Source: Liopterus haemorrhoidalis (taxonomy: Eukaryota; Arthropoda; Insecta; Coleoptera; Dytiscidae). From it: a stretch of 64,000 bases of DNA. How positions within the stretch are numbered: the stretch's first letter is position 1; each line of letters opens with the position of its first letter. Shown in pieces: positions 55,494 to 64,000 of the stretch. The DNA lies in contig OZ020624.1 in the NCBI GenBank assembly GCA_963971575.1, forward strand, positions 12,982,625 to 13,046,624, read 5' to 3'. The notes under the pieces are model-generated. The model was not told the DNA's origin, ran no database searches, and was given only the letters and a program-made list of their open reading frames with translations. Both the position numbers and the translations under genes were made by a program.

Positions 55494-55640
55494 AGTTACC
55501 GTGATTTCGTGGTAAGACGGTTGTCTACGGAGCATAAAGATGCTGCTTCGAAACCCCCCACATCCTTCGGATTTTTATCATCCGATATTGTGCAGTCAGC
55601 TCTAGAGTCGCCTCAGCCTCAAGAATTTAATACTTAAAAT
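55494..55640 (+). mobile_element. Possible tRNA-derived SINE head
   Basis: AGTTACCGTGATTTCGTGGTAAGACG resembles an A-box region (positions 55494-55519) and GCTTCGAAACC at 55544-55554 a B box, at the spacing of a tRNA gene. No target duplication found. Confidence 0.4.
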
Positions 55641-56777
55641 GAGAACTTGTTTATACAGGGATAATAGGACGAAACGTCACACTGACCATGTTTCATATCT
55701 ATGGCCGGCGGTCTAGAAATGGAGAACTTACCTTCTCTATAATGTATATTTTACTTACTTCTCACACCTCATAAGCCTATCTGGGTGTTGGGAACCTATT
55801 ATTAATTTTTTATTATAGAGACAGAGATAAAAACAGCAACATTACATACCATACATCTTTTATTTTAGAGGACAGTCCTTTATTGTAGTGTTGTCCTTGA
55901 AATTTATTTATTTCTCAAAACCCATTTGTGTTCTTCATTATTAGTTTTGTTATTAAATTAGAGACATTTAGTTTTAGAACCCGTGCGCTAGCACTTAGTG
56001 GGTCATGGCGACAAGTGGGCCGGTAATAAACAATATGTGGACCAGCGAAGAATCTCAACTATAAATTGAAACAGTAGAAGTATATATCCATACCACATGC
56101 AATGATGACATGAATTGTATATATATATGCCTGTCCTGTGTTGTGACATTTAACTTTTTACCGACCGTCAACATATATAAGGGAGGTATTATGATCATAC
56201 CGATTTTGACATTTCGAGATTTCGATGGATCTCCACGAATTGAGGTCCCTACATAACGGTTTGACTATTTTTAGCATGATGTCTGTCGGTCTGTCTGTCC
56301 GTCCGTCTGTCGTCTGTCTGTCTGTCTGTGTACACGTGCAGAGCAAATTAGGCGAAAATGATTTTTATAAAACTGCATATTTAAGCTTTTGACATCAATG
56401 ACACGAGTTGATCAACTTTTGGTAAAAATCGGTTGACTAGAAATGTTAGTTTACTCGCGTCGATTTTAAGATTTTTGCGAATATTTAGCAACAGAAAAAT
56501 ATTTCGAAAAAAATTATTGAACAAAAGTTGCTATAAATGCAATAACTAATAACTTTTATTTGAGACGTTTTTAGATAAAACGAAAAATTTCGACAAATAT
56601 TTTTAAAAAATTTTAAAATTCTCAAATTTTCTCAATTTTTTCATACTTATATGTAACGTTTCCATGGTCATGATAAATAATATCTCTGTTAGAAAATATT
56701 AGGCCAAGTTATTTCTACTCTGCTGCTAGAATGTATTGTATACAAGTACTTTTGATGGCGGTCGGTTCTGTGGTGAC
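55641..56777. other. Unidentified repeat-like sequence
   Basis: 56158-56345 contains TCTGTC/GTCCG runs and a block GGTATTATGATCATACCG that I recall as a dispersed insect repeat. 55970-56160 begins AACCCGTGCGCTAGCAC. No coding sequence is seen. Confidence 0.35.
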
Positions 56778-57769
56778 TAGAGATGGGTCGTTCATGAACG
56801 AACCGGCTCACTGAGCCGGCTCAGTACACTGACCGAAGTGACACGGTTCACCAAATTGAAATGAGCCGGCTCACGGCTCATTGTATAGTTTCAAGTTTCA
56901 AGAATACGATAGGTCGGGCGATTGTGAACAGTGACCGGAGTGATCCGGATCTGGGTCGATGTCATGTTGAACTTCGCGAGAACTTGGCTTGTAATGTATT
57001 ATCATAAAGTGTATTTTGTCATCAATTTGTAGGGCAGTTTATTTGAAACTAATCGGCTTAGTCTGTATTTTCTTACAACCATACTATATAAAAATATTAA
57101 AAATATTGCCCAAATCCCAGATGTCCGATTTATAAGGGCAATAAACATCGCCATAAACTTAACACATCTGGTTTAAAATACAGTAGCTACATAAAGTGAA
57201 TTGTTTGTTTCAAAAATGTTAGATAAGAGTCGGGGCTAAACGACGTTCTACCTACGACCGAACGACCGGCAACTGACTGACCTGTGTCTCGGGATCATGT
57301 TTAAAAGAACCGGCTCTAAGCAAGAGTCGGTTCTAAGGGACGTTCTACCTACGACCGAACGACCGACCGACCTGTGTCTCGGGATCATGTTTACAAGAAC
57401 TGGCTCTAAGCAAGAGTCGGCACTAAGCGACGTTCTACCTACGACCGAACGACCGACCGACCTGTGTCTCGGGATCATGTTTACAGTTCATATATTGCAA
57501 GAACCGGCTCTAAGCAAGAGCCGACTGTAAACGACGTTCTACCTACGACCGAACGACCGACCGACCTGTGTCTCGGGATCATATTTACAGTTCATATATT
57601 GCAAGAACCGGCTCTAAGCGACTTTCTACCTACGAACTAACGACCGTCCTGTGTTTTGGAAACATGTTTACTTAACCGGATCACTGAGCCGGATCAATGA
57701 ACCGGCTCAACAAACTGAACGACCTCCACTGATCCGGTTCCGCAAACTGAGCCGAAATTCCCATCTCTA
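56778..57769. mobile_element. Non-autonomous hAT transposon
   Basis: Ends TAGAGATGGG and its inverse CCCATCTCTA, with the 8-bp target duplication GTGGTGAC at 56770-56777 and 57770-57777. Many GAACCGGCTC/GAGCCGGCTC words lie near the ends, as in known hAT MITEs. The 992-bp interior has no transposase. Confidence 0.93.
57225..57660. repeat. Tandem repeat (91-105 bp) inside the hAT element
   Basis: Four to five units contain GTTCTACCTACGACCGAACG, CTGTGTCTCGGGATCATGTT and GAACCGGCTCTAAGC. Two units have an extra TTCATATATTGCAAG, which explains the two period lengths. Confidence 0.9.
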
Positions 57770-57835
57770 GTGGTGACCACAGCTGATTTTTTAATTTAAA
57801 TAATAGAAAATAGATACCAGCCGGTCACTATGGTA

Positions 57836-58330
57836 ATAATAATAATAACTTTATTTCTGATTCTAAGAAAACAAGAAGTTTTATTACAAGAACCTTAAAT
57901 TATTTAGAAATTACTTAAAAATTAACCTAACTAACAATACATTTTTACGTGTTACTTAATTATTAAAATTAAATTATGATTTTGTGAACTTTTTCTTTTT
58001 TACAATTGAGCGACCATCATCTCAATGTACTGAATACATTAATTGGACAATAGATATTTTTTTAATTCTCTTTTGAAAAACATAACACTTCGACTTTCTT
58101 TGATAGTATTTGGTAGAGTGTTGTACATTTTTACCCCTCTGGATAGTATAGAATTACTTCCAATATTTTTTTGAAATCTAGTTACATGTAATAAGTTTGA
58201 TTGTCTAGTGGTTATATGAGGATGAACATGATGCACATTGCTCAAATTTATAGCTGAGTGTTTGAAGATGTTAATTATTTGATAGATATGTATACACAGT
58301 TTATAACTTACAATATCATTTATGTTTTAA
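57836..58330 (-). mobile_element. CR1-like non-LTR element 3' end, minus strand
   Basis: Minus strand: 58039-58245 encodes a conserved tail (HITTRQSNLLHVTRF, SRGVKMYNTLPNTIK, FKRELKKYLL). An untranslated region follows, then AATAAAGTTATTATTATTATT ending near 57836. Upstream, the frame continues with stops to about 58330. Confidence 0.75.
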
Positions 58331-58505
58331 TATCATAACGTTAAAATTAGTATAGGTAAATAAATTTTATATTAAGTATAAGATTATTATTATAGTTGAA
58401 ATTGTTCGTTGTAAAAGCTGAGTGAAATTTTTTCCTACTTCTACTATTAATATCATTTATGTTTAATAATTTATTGGGATGATATAAAAGCGAAGTAGGA
58501 TGGTG
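58331..58505. other. AT-rich sequence, probably further decayed part of the same non-LTR element
   Basis: No motif is certain. Confidence 0.3.
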
Positions 58506-58509
58506 TGGA

Positions 58510-58590
58510 GGTAACTGGTGTAGTGGTTAGTGCGTCTGACTGCTAATCATGGTGGATCGGGATTGAATCCCGGTGATGGCATGATTGTTA
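58510..58590 (+). mobile_element. tRNA-like SINE head next to PLE-B
   Basis: A-box-like TGGTGTAGTGGTTAG at 58517-58531 and B-box-like GGGATTGAATCCC at 58559-58571. It ends CGGTGATGGCATGAT, close to the end of the tRNA-like part of the SINE at 38185 (TATGGCATGGAT). It passes directly into the inverted PLE-B end without an A-rich tail. Confidence 0.6.
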
Positions 58591-58642
58591 CTTAAGAGGT
58601 TGAAAGAAAACATGGTTTTTGTTTCACTACCTTTTTTATTTT

Positions 58643-58680
58643 AACTGACTGCAGTTTCGGCTCACGCCATTGTCAAAGTT
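58643..58680 (-). ncRNA. Hammerhead-like motif, PLE-B inverted end
   Basis: Minus strand: stem I AACU with AGUU, core UUGACAA, extra U, stem II GGC/GCC with loop GUGA, GAAAC, stem III ACU/AGU and cleavage triplet GUC. Compared with CUGANGA, position 3 is U and position 8 is A. Confidence 0.6.
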
Positions 58681-58959
58681 GCAATGATTACAAATTACAT
58701 TTTACACTAATATATACAAGAAATAGTTATGTACAGGTAAAAAAGATTATATAGGTAATATAAAATTTCCAAATTATGTTTACAATTTTCGTGTTAAGCC
58801 TATGAGCGGTGAATTGTGTAGGTCGGTAATTTCATTGAAAATGTTGGTTTTGGACATCTGTATCTTAATTTAATGGGCTTCTAGTAAATTTAGTTTAAGG
58901 CCTTTCCTGTTGTTATGCAGTATTTTTGGTTCAAATGTGGCTGTTGTGGCTGTTGAACC

Positions 58960-60478
58960 AAAAATACTTTAATAAAAGCCATAAACCCAACAATAAATTA
59001 AATCCCGAAAACTTATTATTAAACAAATTAAAAATAAATGTAATAAAGAAAATGTAATAATAACTAAATCAGACAAGACCAACACCATCGTCATACTTGC
59101 TCAACCTGCCTACGATAATAAAGTCAAAGAATTCATAAATAATAATAATTTCACACATTTAAACAAAGACCCTACCAATAAATATCAAATTAAAACCAGA
59201 GAAACGATCAATAAATTCGAATTTTTAATTAAAAATAATGAAAAATATAATATTTTTGAAATGAACACATGGTCACCTATATTATATGCCCTACCCAAGA
59301 TTCACAAAAAATTGGTCCCCATCAGACCTATAGTTAGCTTCCTTGGATCACCCACATATAAACTTGCCAACCTATTAAATACCCAATTCAACAGCATCAC
59401 TAAATTCAAAGTCAAACATAGAGTCAAGAATTCTATAGAATTAATATCCAAACTAAAACCTATTCAACTTAACAATAAATGTAAATTCTATTCCCGCGAT
59501 GTGATTATACTCTATCTCAAAAAGACTGATAGTAATAAAATTTATTATTTGTAAAAAGTTATTGTTTTATCACACAGAAGCGGCAAAACAAAAGCGACAA
59601 AATATGAATAGTTCGAAACGAAATATTGTTAAAAACAACCGAGTGTGCCGCACATATTATATAAGAATAGGAACTAGGGTAAACACAATAGACCATAAAA
59701 ATTTGACCCTAAAATTTTGAGGAAAAATATGGTCACAGGGGTGTGTTTAATGATATGATAAATATGGACACAGGCGTGCGTTTAATAAAATGATAAATAG
59801 TAATATAGAAATACACAAAACCAATTTAAACGTGTTTAAAATGTGCACGCCACTGGTAACTGCCTGACAAAATGATTTATTACTATCAGCCTTTTTGAGA
59901 TAGAGTATAATCTCTTCACCAACATTCCGACTATAGAATTATTACCCTTAATTCAAAATATACTAGAGAAACATTTACTTGATCATCCAATTTCCAGAAT
60001 CATCCAAGAATACCTAGATGCATTTGCAATTTGCATTAAACAAAATTTCTTTAAATTAAGTAACGATTTTTACTGTTAAGGAGACGGTTTAACCATGGGT
60101 TCACCACTTTCACCCTTATTAGCCGAAATCTTCATGGACAACTTTGAAACAAAGTTTTTACTCAATAAGAAATTCAATAAAGAACTCGTTTACTATTTCC
60201 GTTACATAGATGATATATTTATTTGTTGGCAAGGTTCCGATAAACAATTTTCCCAATTTTTTAAAGATATCAACAATGTAAATCCTAAAATCCAATTCAC
60301 AATAGAGAAAGAAGTAAATCATTCCTTAAATTTCTTAGATTTAACCATCACCAACGCTAACAATATCCATGAATTCAAAATATTTAGAAAAGAAACCTAC
60401 ACACAGCTTTCAACTCCATGGTCCACAGACTTATTTCCGTTCCGCTTAGTAATAACGATTTTAAAGAAAAAAATTTAA
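58960..60478 (+). pseudogene. PLE-B reverse transcriptase, split by a MITE
   Basis: The first part runs to 59507 with TKSDKTNTIVIL, LYALPKIHKKLVPIRPIVSF and SPTYKLANLL, ending in FYSRDV. The second part (59908-60478) has LFTNIPTIELLPLIQ, a stop near 60077, then GSPLSPLLAEIFMDNFE and the catalytic FRYIDDIFICW. Palm motif A (the Asp of RDV...LFTN) spans the MITE insertion. After 60478, coding is lost by a shift, and pieces continue to the endonuclease. Confidence 0.85.
59508..59907. mobile_element. Tc1/mariner-type MITE in PLE-B RT
   Basis: About 33-bp terminal inverted repeats begin TACTCTATCTCAAAAAG (left, 59508) and end in the inverse (right, 59907), with one mismatch seen. TA lies on each side (59506-59507 and 59908-59909). 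The 400-bp element has no gene. Taking it out with one TA leaves the PLE-B frame open, which confirms its exact borders. Confidence 0.9.
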
Positions 60479-60751
60479 ACAATTAAAACTAACGCGTATA
60501 ATAACGGTTATAATCCAAATTTAATAGATAAATTAATCTTTAAAAATTTTTAAAAAACTAGCTTTACTAGAAATTTATCCGTCCACTAATAAAAACGAGC
60601 AATCTAAATTTATCACTCTTCCGTATTTAGGTGACCTAAGTATTAAAATTTCAAATAAACTTAAAAATAATAATAAAAATATAAAAATCGCCTTTAATAC
60701 TATACGAATAACCTTAAAAAACTAATAACTAATAAAGATAAAACTGACATA
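60479..60751 (+). pseudogene. Decayed linker between PLE-B RT and endonuclease
   Basis: A-rich; pieces such as SLLVEIYPSTNKN-like and FITLPYLG (near 60615-60635) match the usual RT-to-endonuclease linker, but stops and shifts are frequent. Confidence 0.6.
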
Positions 60752-61066
60752 TTGGACAGAAGTGGAGTATATAGGTTAGATTGCACTTCATGTGGATTTG
60801 CTTACATAGGCCAAACAGGGAGATCCTTCAAAACTACAATATTAGAACATAAGAAGTCATTCACAAAACAAAATAAGAATTCAACCTTCGCAGAACATCT
60901 CATAAATGAATTTGAACCAAAAATACTGCTTAACAACAGGAAAGGCCTTAAACTAAATTTACTAGAAGCCCATGAAATTAAGAAACAGATGTCCAAAACC
61001 AACATTCTCAATGAAATTACCGACCTACACAATTCACCGCTCATAGGATTAACACGAAAATTGTAA
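60752..61066 (+). CDS. PLE-B GIY-YIG endonuclease
   Basis: 104 codons. GVYRLDCTSCGFAYIGQTGR shows the GIY-YIG core with the inserted CxxC pair typical of Penelope elements and the catalytic Arg in QTGR. FAEHLINE follows, with the His. The Glu region (LLEAHEIKK) follows near residue 75. The domain is complete, although the upstream RT is broken. It would nick the target to prime reverse transcription. Confidence 0.87.
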   Translation: MDRSGVYRLDCTSCGFAYIGQTGRSFKTTILEHKKSFTKQNKNSTFAEHLINEFEPKILLNNRKGLKLNLLEAHEIKKQMSKTNILNEITDLHNSPLIGLTRKL

Positions 61067-61176
61067 ACATAATTTGGAAATTTTGTATTACCTATATAAT
61101 CTTTTTATTACTTTTGTTACCTGTACATAACTATTTCTTGTATATATTAGTGTAAAATGTAATTTGAAATCATTGC

Positions 61177-61214
61177 AACTTTGAAAATGGCGTGAGCCGA
61201 AACTGCAGTCAGTT
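61177..61214 (+). ncRNA. Hammerhead-like motif, PLE-B 3' end
   Basis: Stem I AACU/AGUU, core UUGAAAA, extra U, stem II GGC/GCC, GAAAC, stem III ACU/AGU, cleavage expected after C at 61210. Differs from the inverted copy only at the freely variable position 7. Confidence 0.6.
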
Positions 61215-61269
61215 AAAATAAAAAAATTAGTGAAACAAAAACCATGTTTTCTTTCAACCTCTTAAGTAT

Positions 61270-61825
61270 AAGTGAGTTTCACAAAGTTAAACTGTCGACT
61301 ATTCAATATATTAAACAAGGCATGATGTTTGATGTTTTTATTTCTCATAAAATTACTAATGTTTCAAAACAAACAGAAATATATACTGGTTAATGGCCAT
61401 CAGTAGCTTAGACCAGGAAAATTAAAAAAAAAGAAAAGAAGAGTACTCATAAAAGTATCTAAATACAGATGCCAGATAATATGATGCGTTATATCTAGTT
61501 AACAAATGCATATAACGGGTAAGAGATAACGAATCCAAATGAAGAGTAGAACAAAGGAAGGCGGATCAAAGTTAAAACCAAAAAAGAAAAGAAAACGGAT
61601 CAAAGTTATAACCTAATAAGAACAAATCGTTTGATGTGTTATCTTTTAACTGAGATATATAAATTTAAATTAAAAGATAGGATATTGCAGGCTGTTATCT
61701 GGAGAATGGTGGGTTTAGTCAACATTTAGACTTAGTCCTAACACTAGTTTTAGTGCAAACATTAGTTTTAGTTTTTGTCTTATGCCTAATTAAACTAACA
61801 CGCATTTATACAATTACTAGCTGAT
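61270..61825. other. No recognised feature
   Basis: AT-rich, no coding similarity or repeat structure found. Confidence 0.4.
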
Positions 61826-61827
61826 TC

Positions 61828-61900
61828 AGGGCCGTAACTAAGCAGGGGCACAGGCCCGGGGCCCTGATCAAATGGGGGCCCTAAAATTATCTGCCAAACA
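61828..61900. mobile_element. Possible hAT-type transposon end
   Basis: CAGGGCCGTAACTAAGCAGG and GGGGGCCCTAAAATT resemble one end of common hAT-derived MITEs. No matching second end or 8-bp duplication is seen. Confidence 0.35.
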
Positions 61901-62305
61901 ATGGAAATTAACATAATATTTTCGAAATACGGATTAATTTTATTATTGAATAAATACGGAATACCATTCCTGAATGAAAATATATATTTACTAAAAAATT
62001 ATTTTGTTTGTGGTGATACGAAATATTTTTTTTGCTGTCCGTAACAAAACAGATCACAGAAATAATATTGTTCCAAGACGGTTGTTACGGGGAAGGGCCT
62101 CTAAGGAGGTCCTCAGGTCCCTAACGGCGTGTGACTTGGGAGAACCGCTCCCTCGTCCCACCCGTCAACGATCTACCTGGTTAGCTCAGACGGGTAGAGT
62201 TCACTGGATGTCGGCTCGGCTTGATGAGCCTAACACTTGACTAAGGTCTCTCTGAAAAGTATAAAAAGGGGGTGTCTACAAAGAATACCAACGAATACAA
62301 GTTAG

Positions 62306-62311
62306 GCATTT
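62306..62311 (-). terminator. Polyadenylation signal AATAAA (minus strand)
   Basis: Minus strand CTCAATAAATGCC, about 240 bp after the end of the 307-codon frame. Confidence 0.45.
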
Positions 62312-62547
62312 ATTGAGAAATACAAGTCGACAATACAAGCAAAAGGTATGTCAAAGAACATAAAATGGAATAAGTATATGATGTGAACAAACATCATGAA
62401 ACTAAATAACAGTATTACAATATTGAAAAGGGGGATGGCTGAGTCTACCACTCCAAACACTTCCTCGTGAGGCGAGAAGGGGTTGGGGGTGAAAGGCGGG
62501 GTATAAAGGGTCGAGGAGGTTTTGGTAGGGGACGGTGTCCGGGTTGA

Positions 62548-63471
62548 CTACGGTGTTCCGTCGTTCCTAGTTGGCGAGGCGTCTGGTGTGTCCGGTGGCG
62601 ATGGTGTCACGGGTCCAAACAATTTCTCGCACTCCTCTTCCAATCGGCGCCAGAGTTCTGTCTTGGTCCCGGGTGCTTCTAGGAGGGGGCGCTTCTGTGT
62701 GAAGGCCAGCGGAAGGCTTGGGGACTCAAGAAGAGGTGAAGGCTTTCGTAGTGGTGTAGATGGCGGAGTGACAGGTCCGAAGAGTTCGTCAAGGCGGGCC
62801 TGTACTGAGCGCCTCTTCGTTGCGGGGGCCGGCACTGGTCCTGGAGGCCGTGCGGCGGCGGCGGTTAGTGGCAAATTGTCGGTGACAATGCCCTGGTTCT
62901 TTAGAGTACCCACACGGTCGGTTGTGTCCGGTGTGGCGTAACTCTGTCCTGGGGTCCGCGCAGGAGCTGCGGTTGGTGGCGTCGGATTCCAGACGGCGAT
63001 GCGATGCTTTCGAGCGTCTGTTCGAATTCGCGCGCCCGGAAGGGCGTATCTTGCCCCTGGGAGCCGTGCGGGAGCGGCGGTTGGTTTCGCTGGCTTCCGG
63101 ATGATGTTTCCAGTCCTTAAGGCTGCCTGTTGCGACTTTTCCGCGGGCGCGGGAAAAAGTGGGGCGCAATTTTTATTGGGGCGCACTCTCCCAGTTGCGG
63201 CCAAACGATAGGGTGCAACTTTCTGGGGGCGCCTTGCCTCGGGCGCTACCAAAGAATGGGGCACCTTTTTCGGAGGATGTTTTTCCTCGGGCGCAGCCAA
63301 GCTATGGTGCGTCTTTTTCGGGAGGCGACTTGCCTCGGGCGCAGCCAAAATATGGGTCGCCGCTTCTGAGGCCGTTGGAGGTGCAAAGACCCGAGCTCTG
63401 GGGTCTTCCTTCCTGAAGAGGTGGAGCTGGGTTTCCCTCGGGACATTCTGGTAGGCTACAGCCGTCCCCAA
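62548..63471 (-). CDS. Repeat-built Pro/Ala-rich protein, unknown
   Basis: 307 codons starting MGTAVAYQNVPRETQ. I do not recognise the family. The product is built from three repeat types: four units of about 16 residues near residues 40-105 (SLAAPE...PPKKVP), two or three units of about 37 residues near 130-215 (PTAAPARLPG, PTAAPARTPG, LTAAAARPPG), and two copies of LFGPVTP near residues 228 and 292 (LDELFGPVTPPSTP; CEKLFGPVTPSPPDTP). Basic and probably disordered. Other long frames across the same DNA are shadows. Confidence 0.5.
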   Translation of the reverse strand: MGTAVAYQNVPRETQLHLFRKEDPRARVFAPPTASEAATHILAAPEASRLPKKTHHSLAAPEEKHPPKKVPHSLVAPEARRPQKVAPYRLAATGRVRPNKNCAPLFPAPAEKSQQAALRTGNIIRKPAKPTAAPARLPGARYALPGARIRTDARKHRIAVWNPTPPTAAPARTPGQSYATPDTTDRVGTLKNQGIVTDNLPLTAAAARPPGPVPAPATKRRSVQARLDELFGPVTPPSTPLRKPSPLLESPSLPLAFTQKRPLLEAPGTKTELWRRLEEECEKLFGPVTPSPPDTPDASPTRNDGTP

Positions 63472-63599
63472 CAGTACTAGGCGATGGTGGAATGCCGAGC
63501 GCTGTACGTAGCGTTTGTGAGCCGCCTTCCCTCGTCGTCGTGCCAGGACTGCGATGGGTGTCGCGTGGTAGGAACGAACGGGAGGGGTAGGTACGTTGG

Positions 63600-63845
63600 T
63601 GTTCGCGTCAAGCGAACGTCTCCGCGTTAAGCGAACATAACCCAGCGTTAAGTGATTTTGTTGCGGGCCGCGTTAAGCGAACCGTGGTGCGGGCCGCGTC
63701 CAGCGAACCGTGGTGCGGGCCGCGTCCAGCGAACCGTGGTGCGGGCCGCGTTAAGCGAGCCGTTGTTGCGGGGCGCGTCAAGCGAGCCGTGGTGCGGGCC
63801 GCGTTAAGCGAACCGTTGTTGCAAGCCGCGTTAAGCGATTTGAGC
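63600..63845. repeat. 26-28-bp tandem repeat
   Basis: Eight to nine units of GCGTTAAGCGAACCGTGGTG plus CGGGCC, with GTTAAGCG/GTCCAGCG/GTCAAGCG variants. It lies between the TATA box and the frame on the minus strand, so in the supposed leader. Confidence 0.93.
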
Positions 63846-63907
63846 CCAGCTTTACGCGAGCTATACTGACCAGGATTCACTGGTAGCTGTCCAGAGTTTG
63901 GAGCTGC

Positions 63908-63915
63908 TATTTATA
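63908..63915 (-). promoter_or_regulatory. TATA box (minus strand)
   Basis: TATAAATA on the minus strand. Candidate start sites 27 to 48 bp downstream include GGACAGCT, CCAGTG and GTCAGTAT; I cannot choose between them. Confidence 0.5.
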
Positions 63916-64000
63916 CTAAATATTGCCGTCATTTGGGGAATTCCCGGATTTCAGCCAATGGGTGCTTAACTCCGCCCATTGATAGGGTCATTTTTGGCAA

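Larger units (their letters stand above)
58591..61265 (+). mobile_element. Penelope-like element PLE-B with inverted terminal segment
   Basis: Sequence 58591-58945 is the reverse complement of 60905-61265. Between them, plus-strand coding gives Penelope RT (58960-60478, interrupted by a MITE) and GIY-YIG endonuclease (60752-61066). Inverted partial copies at the upstream end are characteristic of Penelope insertions. Both ends carry hammerhead-like motifs. Stops and shifts show the copy is inactive. Confidence 0.88.
62080..64000 (-). other. GC-rich minus-strand transcription unit of unknown identity
   Basis: GC-rich compared with the rest of the window. On the minus strand: TATAAATA at 63908-63915, a 26-bp tandem repeat (63608-63840), a 307-codon frame (62548-63471), and AATAAA at 62306-62311. 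Plus-strand sequence begins TGTTACGGGG at about 62085, which could be an LTR edge (minus CCCCGTAACA). It could be a long LTR or a gene of a mobile element; a host gene is also possible. The right end lies outside the window. Confidence 0.45.

Noticed and set aside
62165..62235. tRNA-like A box (TTAGCTCAGACGGGTAGAG)
   Set aside because: No B box at a tRNA distance and no cloverleaf can be drawn.
62789..63471. Several long frames on both strands overlapping the 307-codon frame
   Set aside because: GC-rich repeats keep many frames open. I kept only the longest, which has internal protein repeats, and even that is uncertain.

Overview
The window is insect-type nuclear DNA: AT-rich, with spliced host exons and a dense pile of insect transposable elements. 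These include Ty3/gypsy elements (one an env-bearing errantivirus), I-clade and CR1/RTE-like non-LTR elements, Penelope-like elements, Harbinger, hAT and Tc1/mariner derivatives, and tRNA-derived SINEs. I cannot name the species; nothing here is bacterial or a cellular virus, and almost all protein-coding DNA belongs to mobile elements.

Layout. 1-2806: a minus-strand gypsy element (gag, protease, RT, RNase H) cut at its 3' side by the 3' end of an I-clade element. 2815-5760: worn CR1/jockey-like and RTE-like fragments. 5828-6060: end fragment of a Penelope-like element (PLE-A) lying between TA microsatellites. 6115-26316: a decayed errantivirus with LTRs, gag, pol and env remnants and a 4-bp target duplication (TACA). 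It holds three later insertions: an 8.5-kb I-clade element in gag (14-bp duplication), a 5'-truncated I copy exactly at the RT YLDD motif (12-bp duplication), and a 2.5-kb non-coding LTR element in the 3' LTR (4-bp duplication). 26530-27960: minus-strand non-LTR pieces. 28625-31794: a minus-strand LTR element (duplication TAAG) whose LTR carries tandem copies of its own U5 end plus a primer-binding-site-like sequence.

32408-40671: the one host gene I can support, a SIAH/Seven-in-absentia-like gene on the plus strand. It has a TATA box, an initiator 33 bp downstream, and three exons whose reading phases fit. Its 6.85-kb first intron holds a minisatellite, a Harbinger derivative with a MADF remnant, a 209-bp foldback MITE, a ~380-bp tandem repeat, a non-LTR fragment and a SINE. 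40898-44350: RTE-like fragment, the longer PLE-A copy (minus) and large GT/TA microsatellites. 44355-55329: a complete minus-strand gypsy element with LTRs over 2 kb, target duplication AATC and an intact 984-codon pol reading frame. 55330-58590: SINE-like sequence, a 992-bp hAT derivative and a CR1-like 3' end. 58591-61265: a second Penelope-like element (PLE-B) with an inverted terminal segment and a mariner-like MITE inside its RT. 62080-64000: a GC-rich minus-strand unit of unknown identity with a TATA box, tandem repeats, a 307-codon repeat-built reading frame and an AATAAA signal.

The most interesting signals are: hammerhead-ribozyme-like folds at the ends of both Penelope families, including a compensatory-looking C3-G8 to U3-A8 exchange in PLE-B; the mosaic, partly duplicated I element; the LTR carrying tandem primer-binding-site copies; and the GC-rich repeat-protein unit at the right edge.
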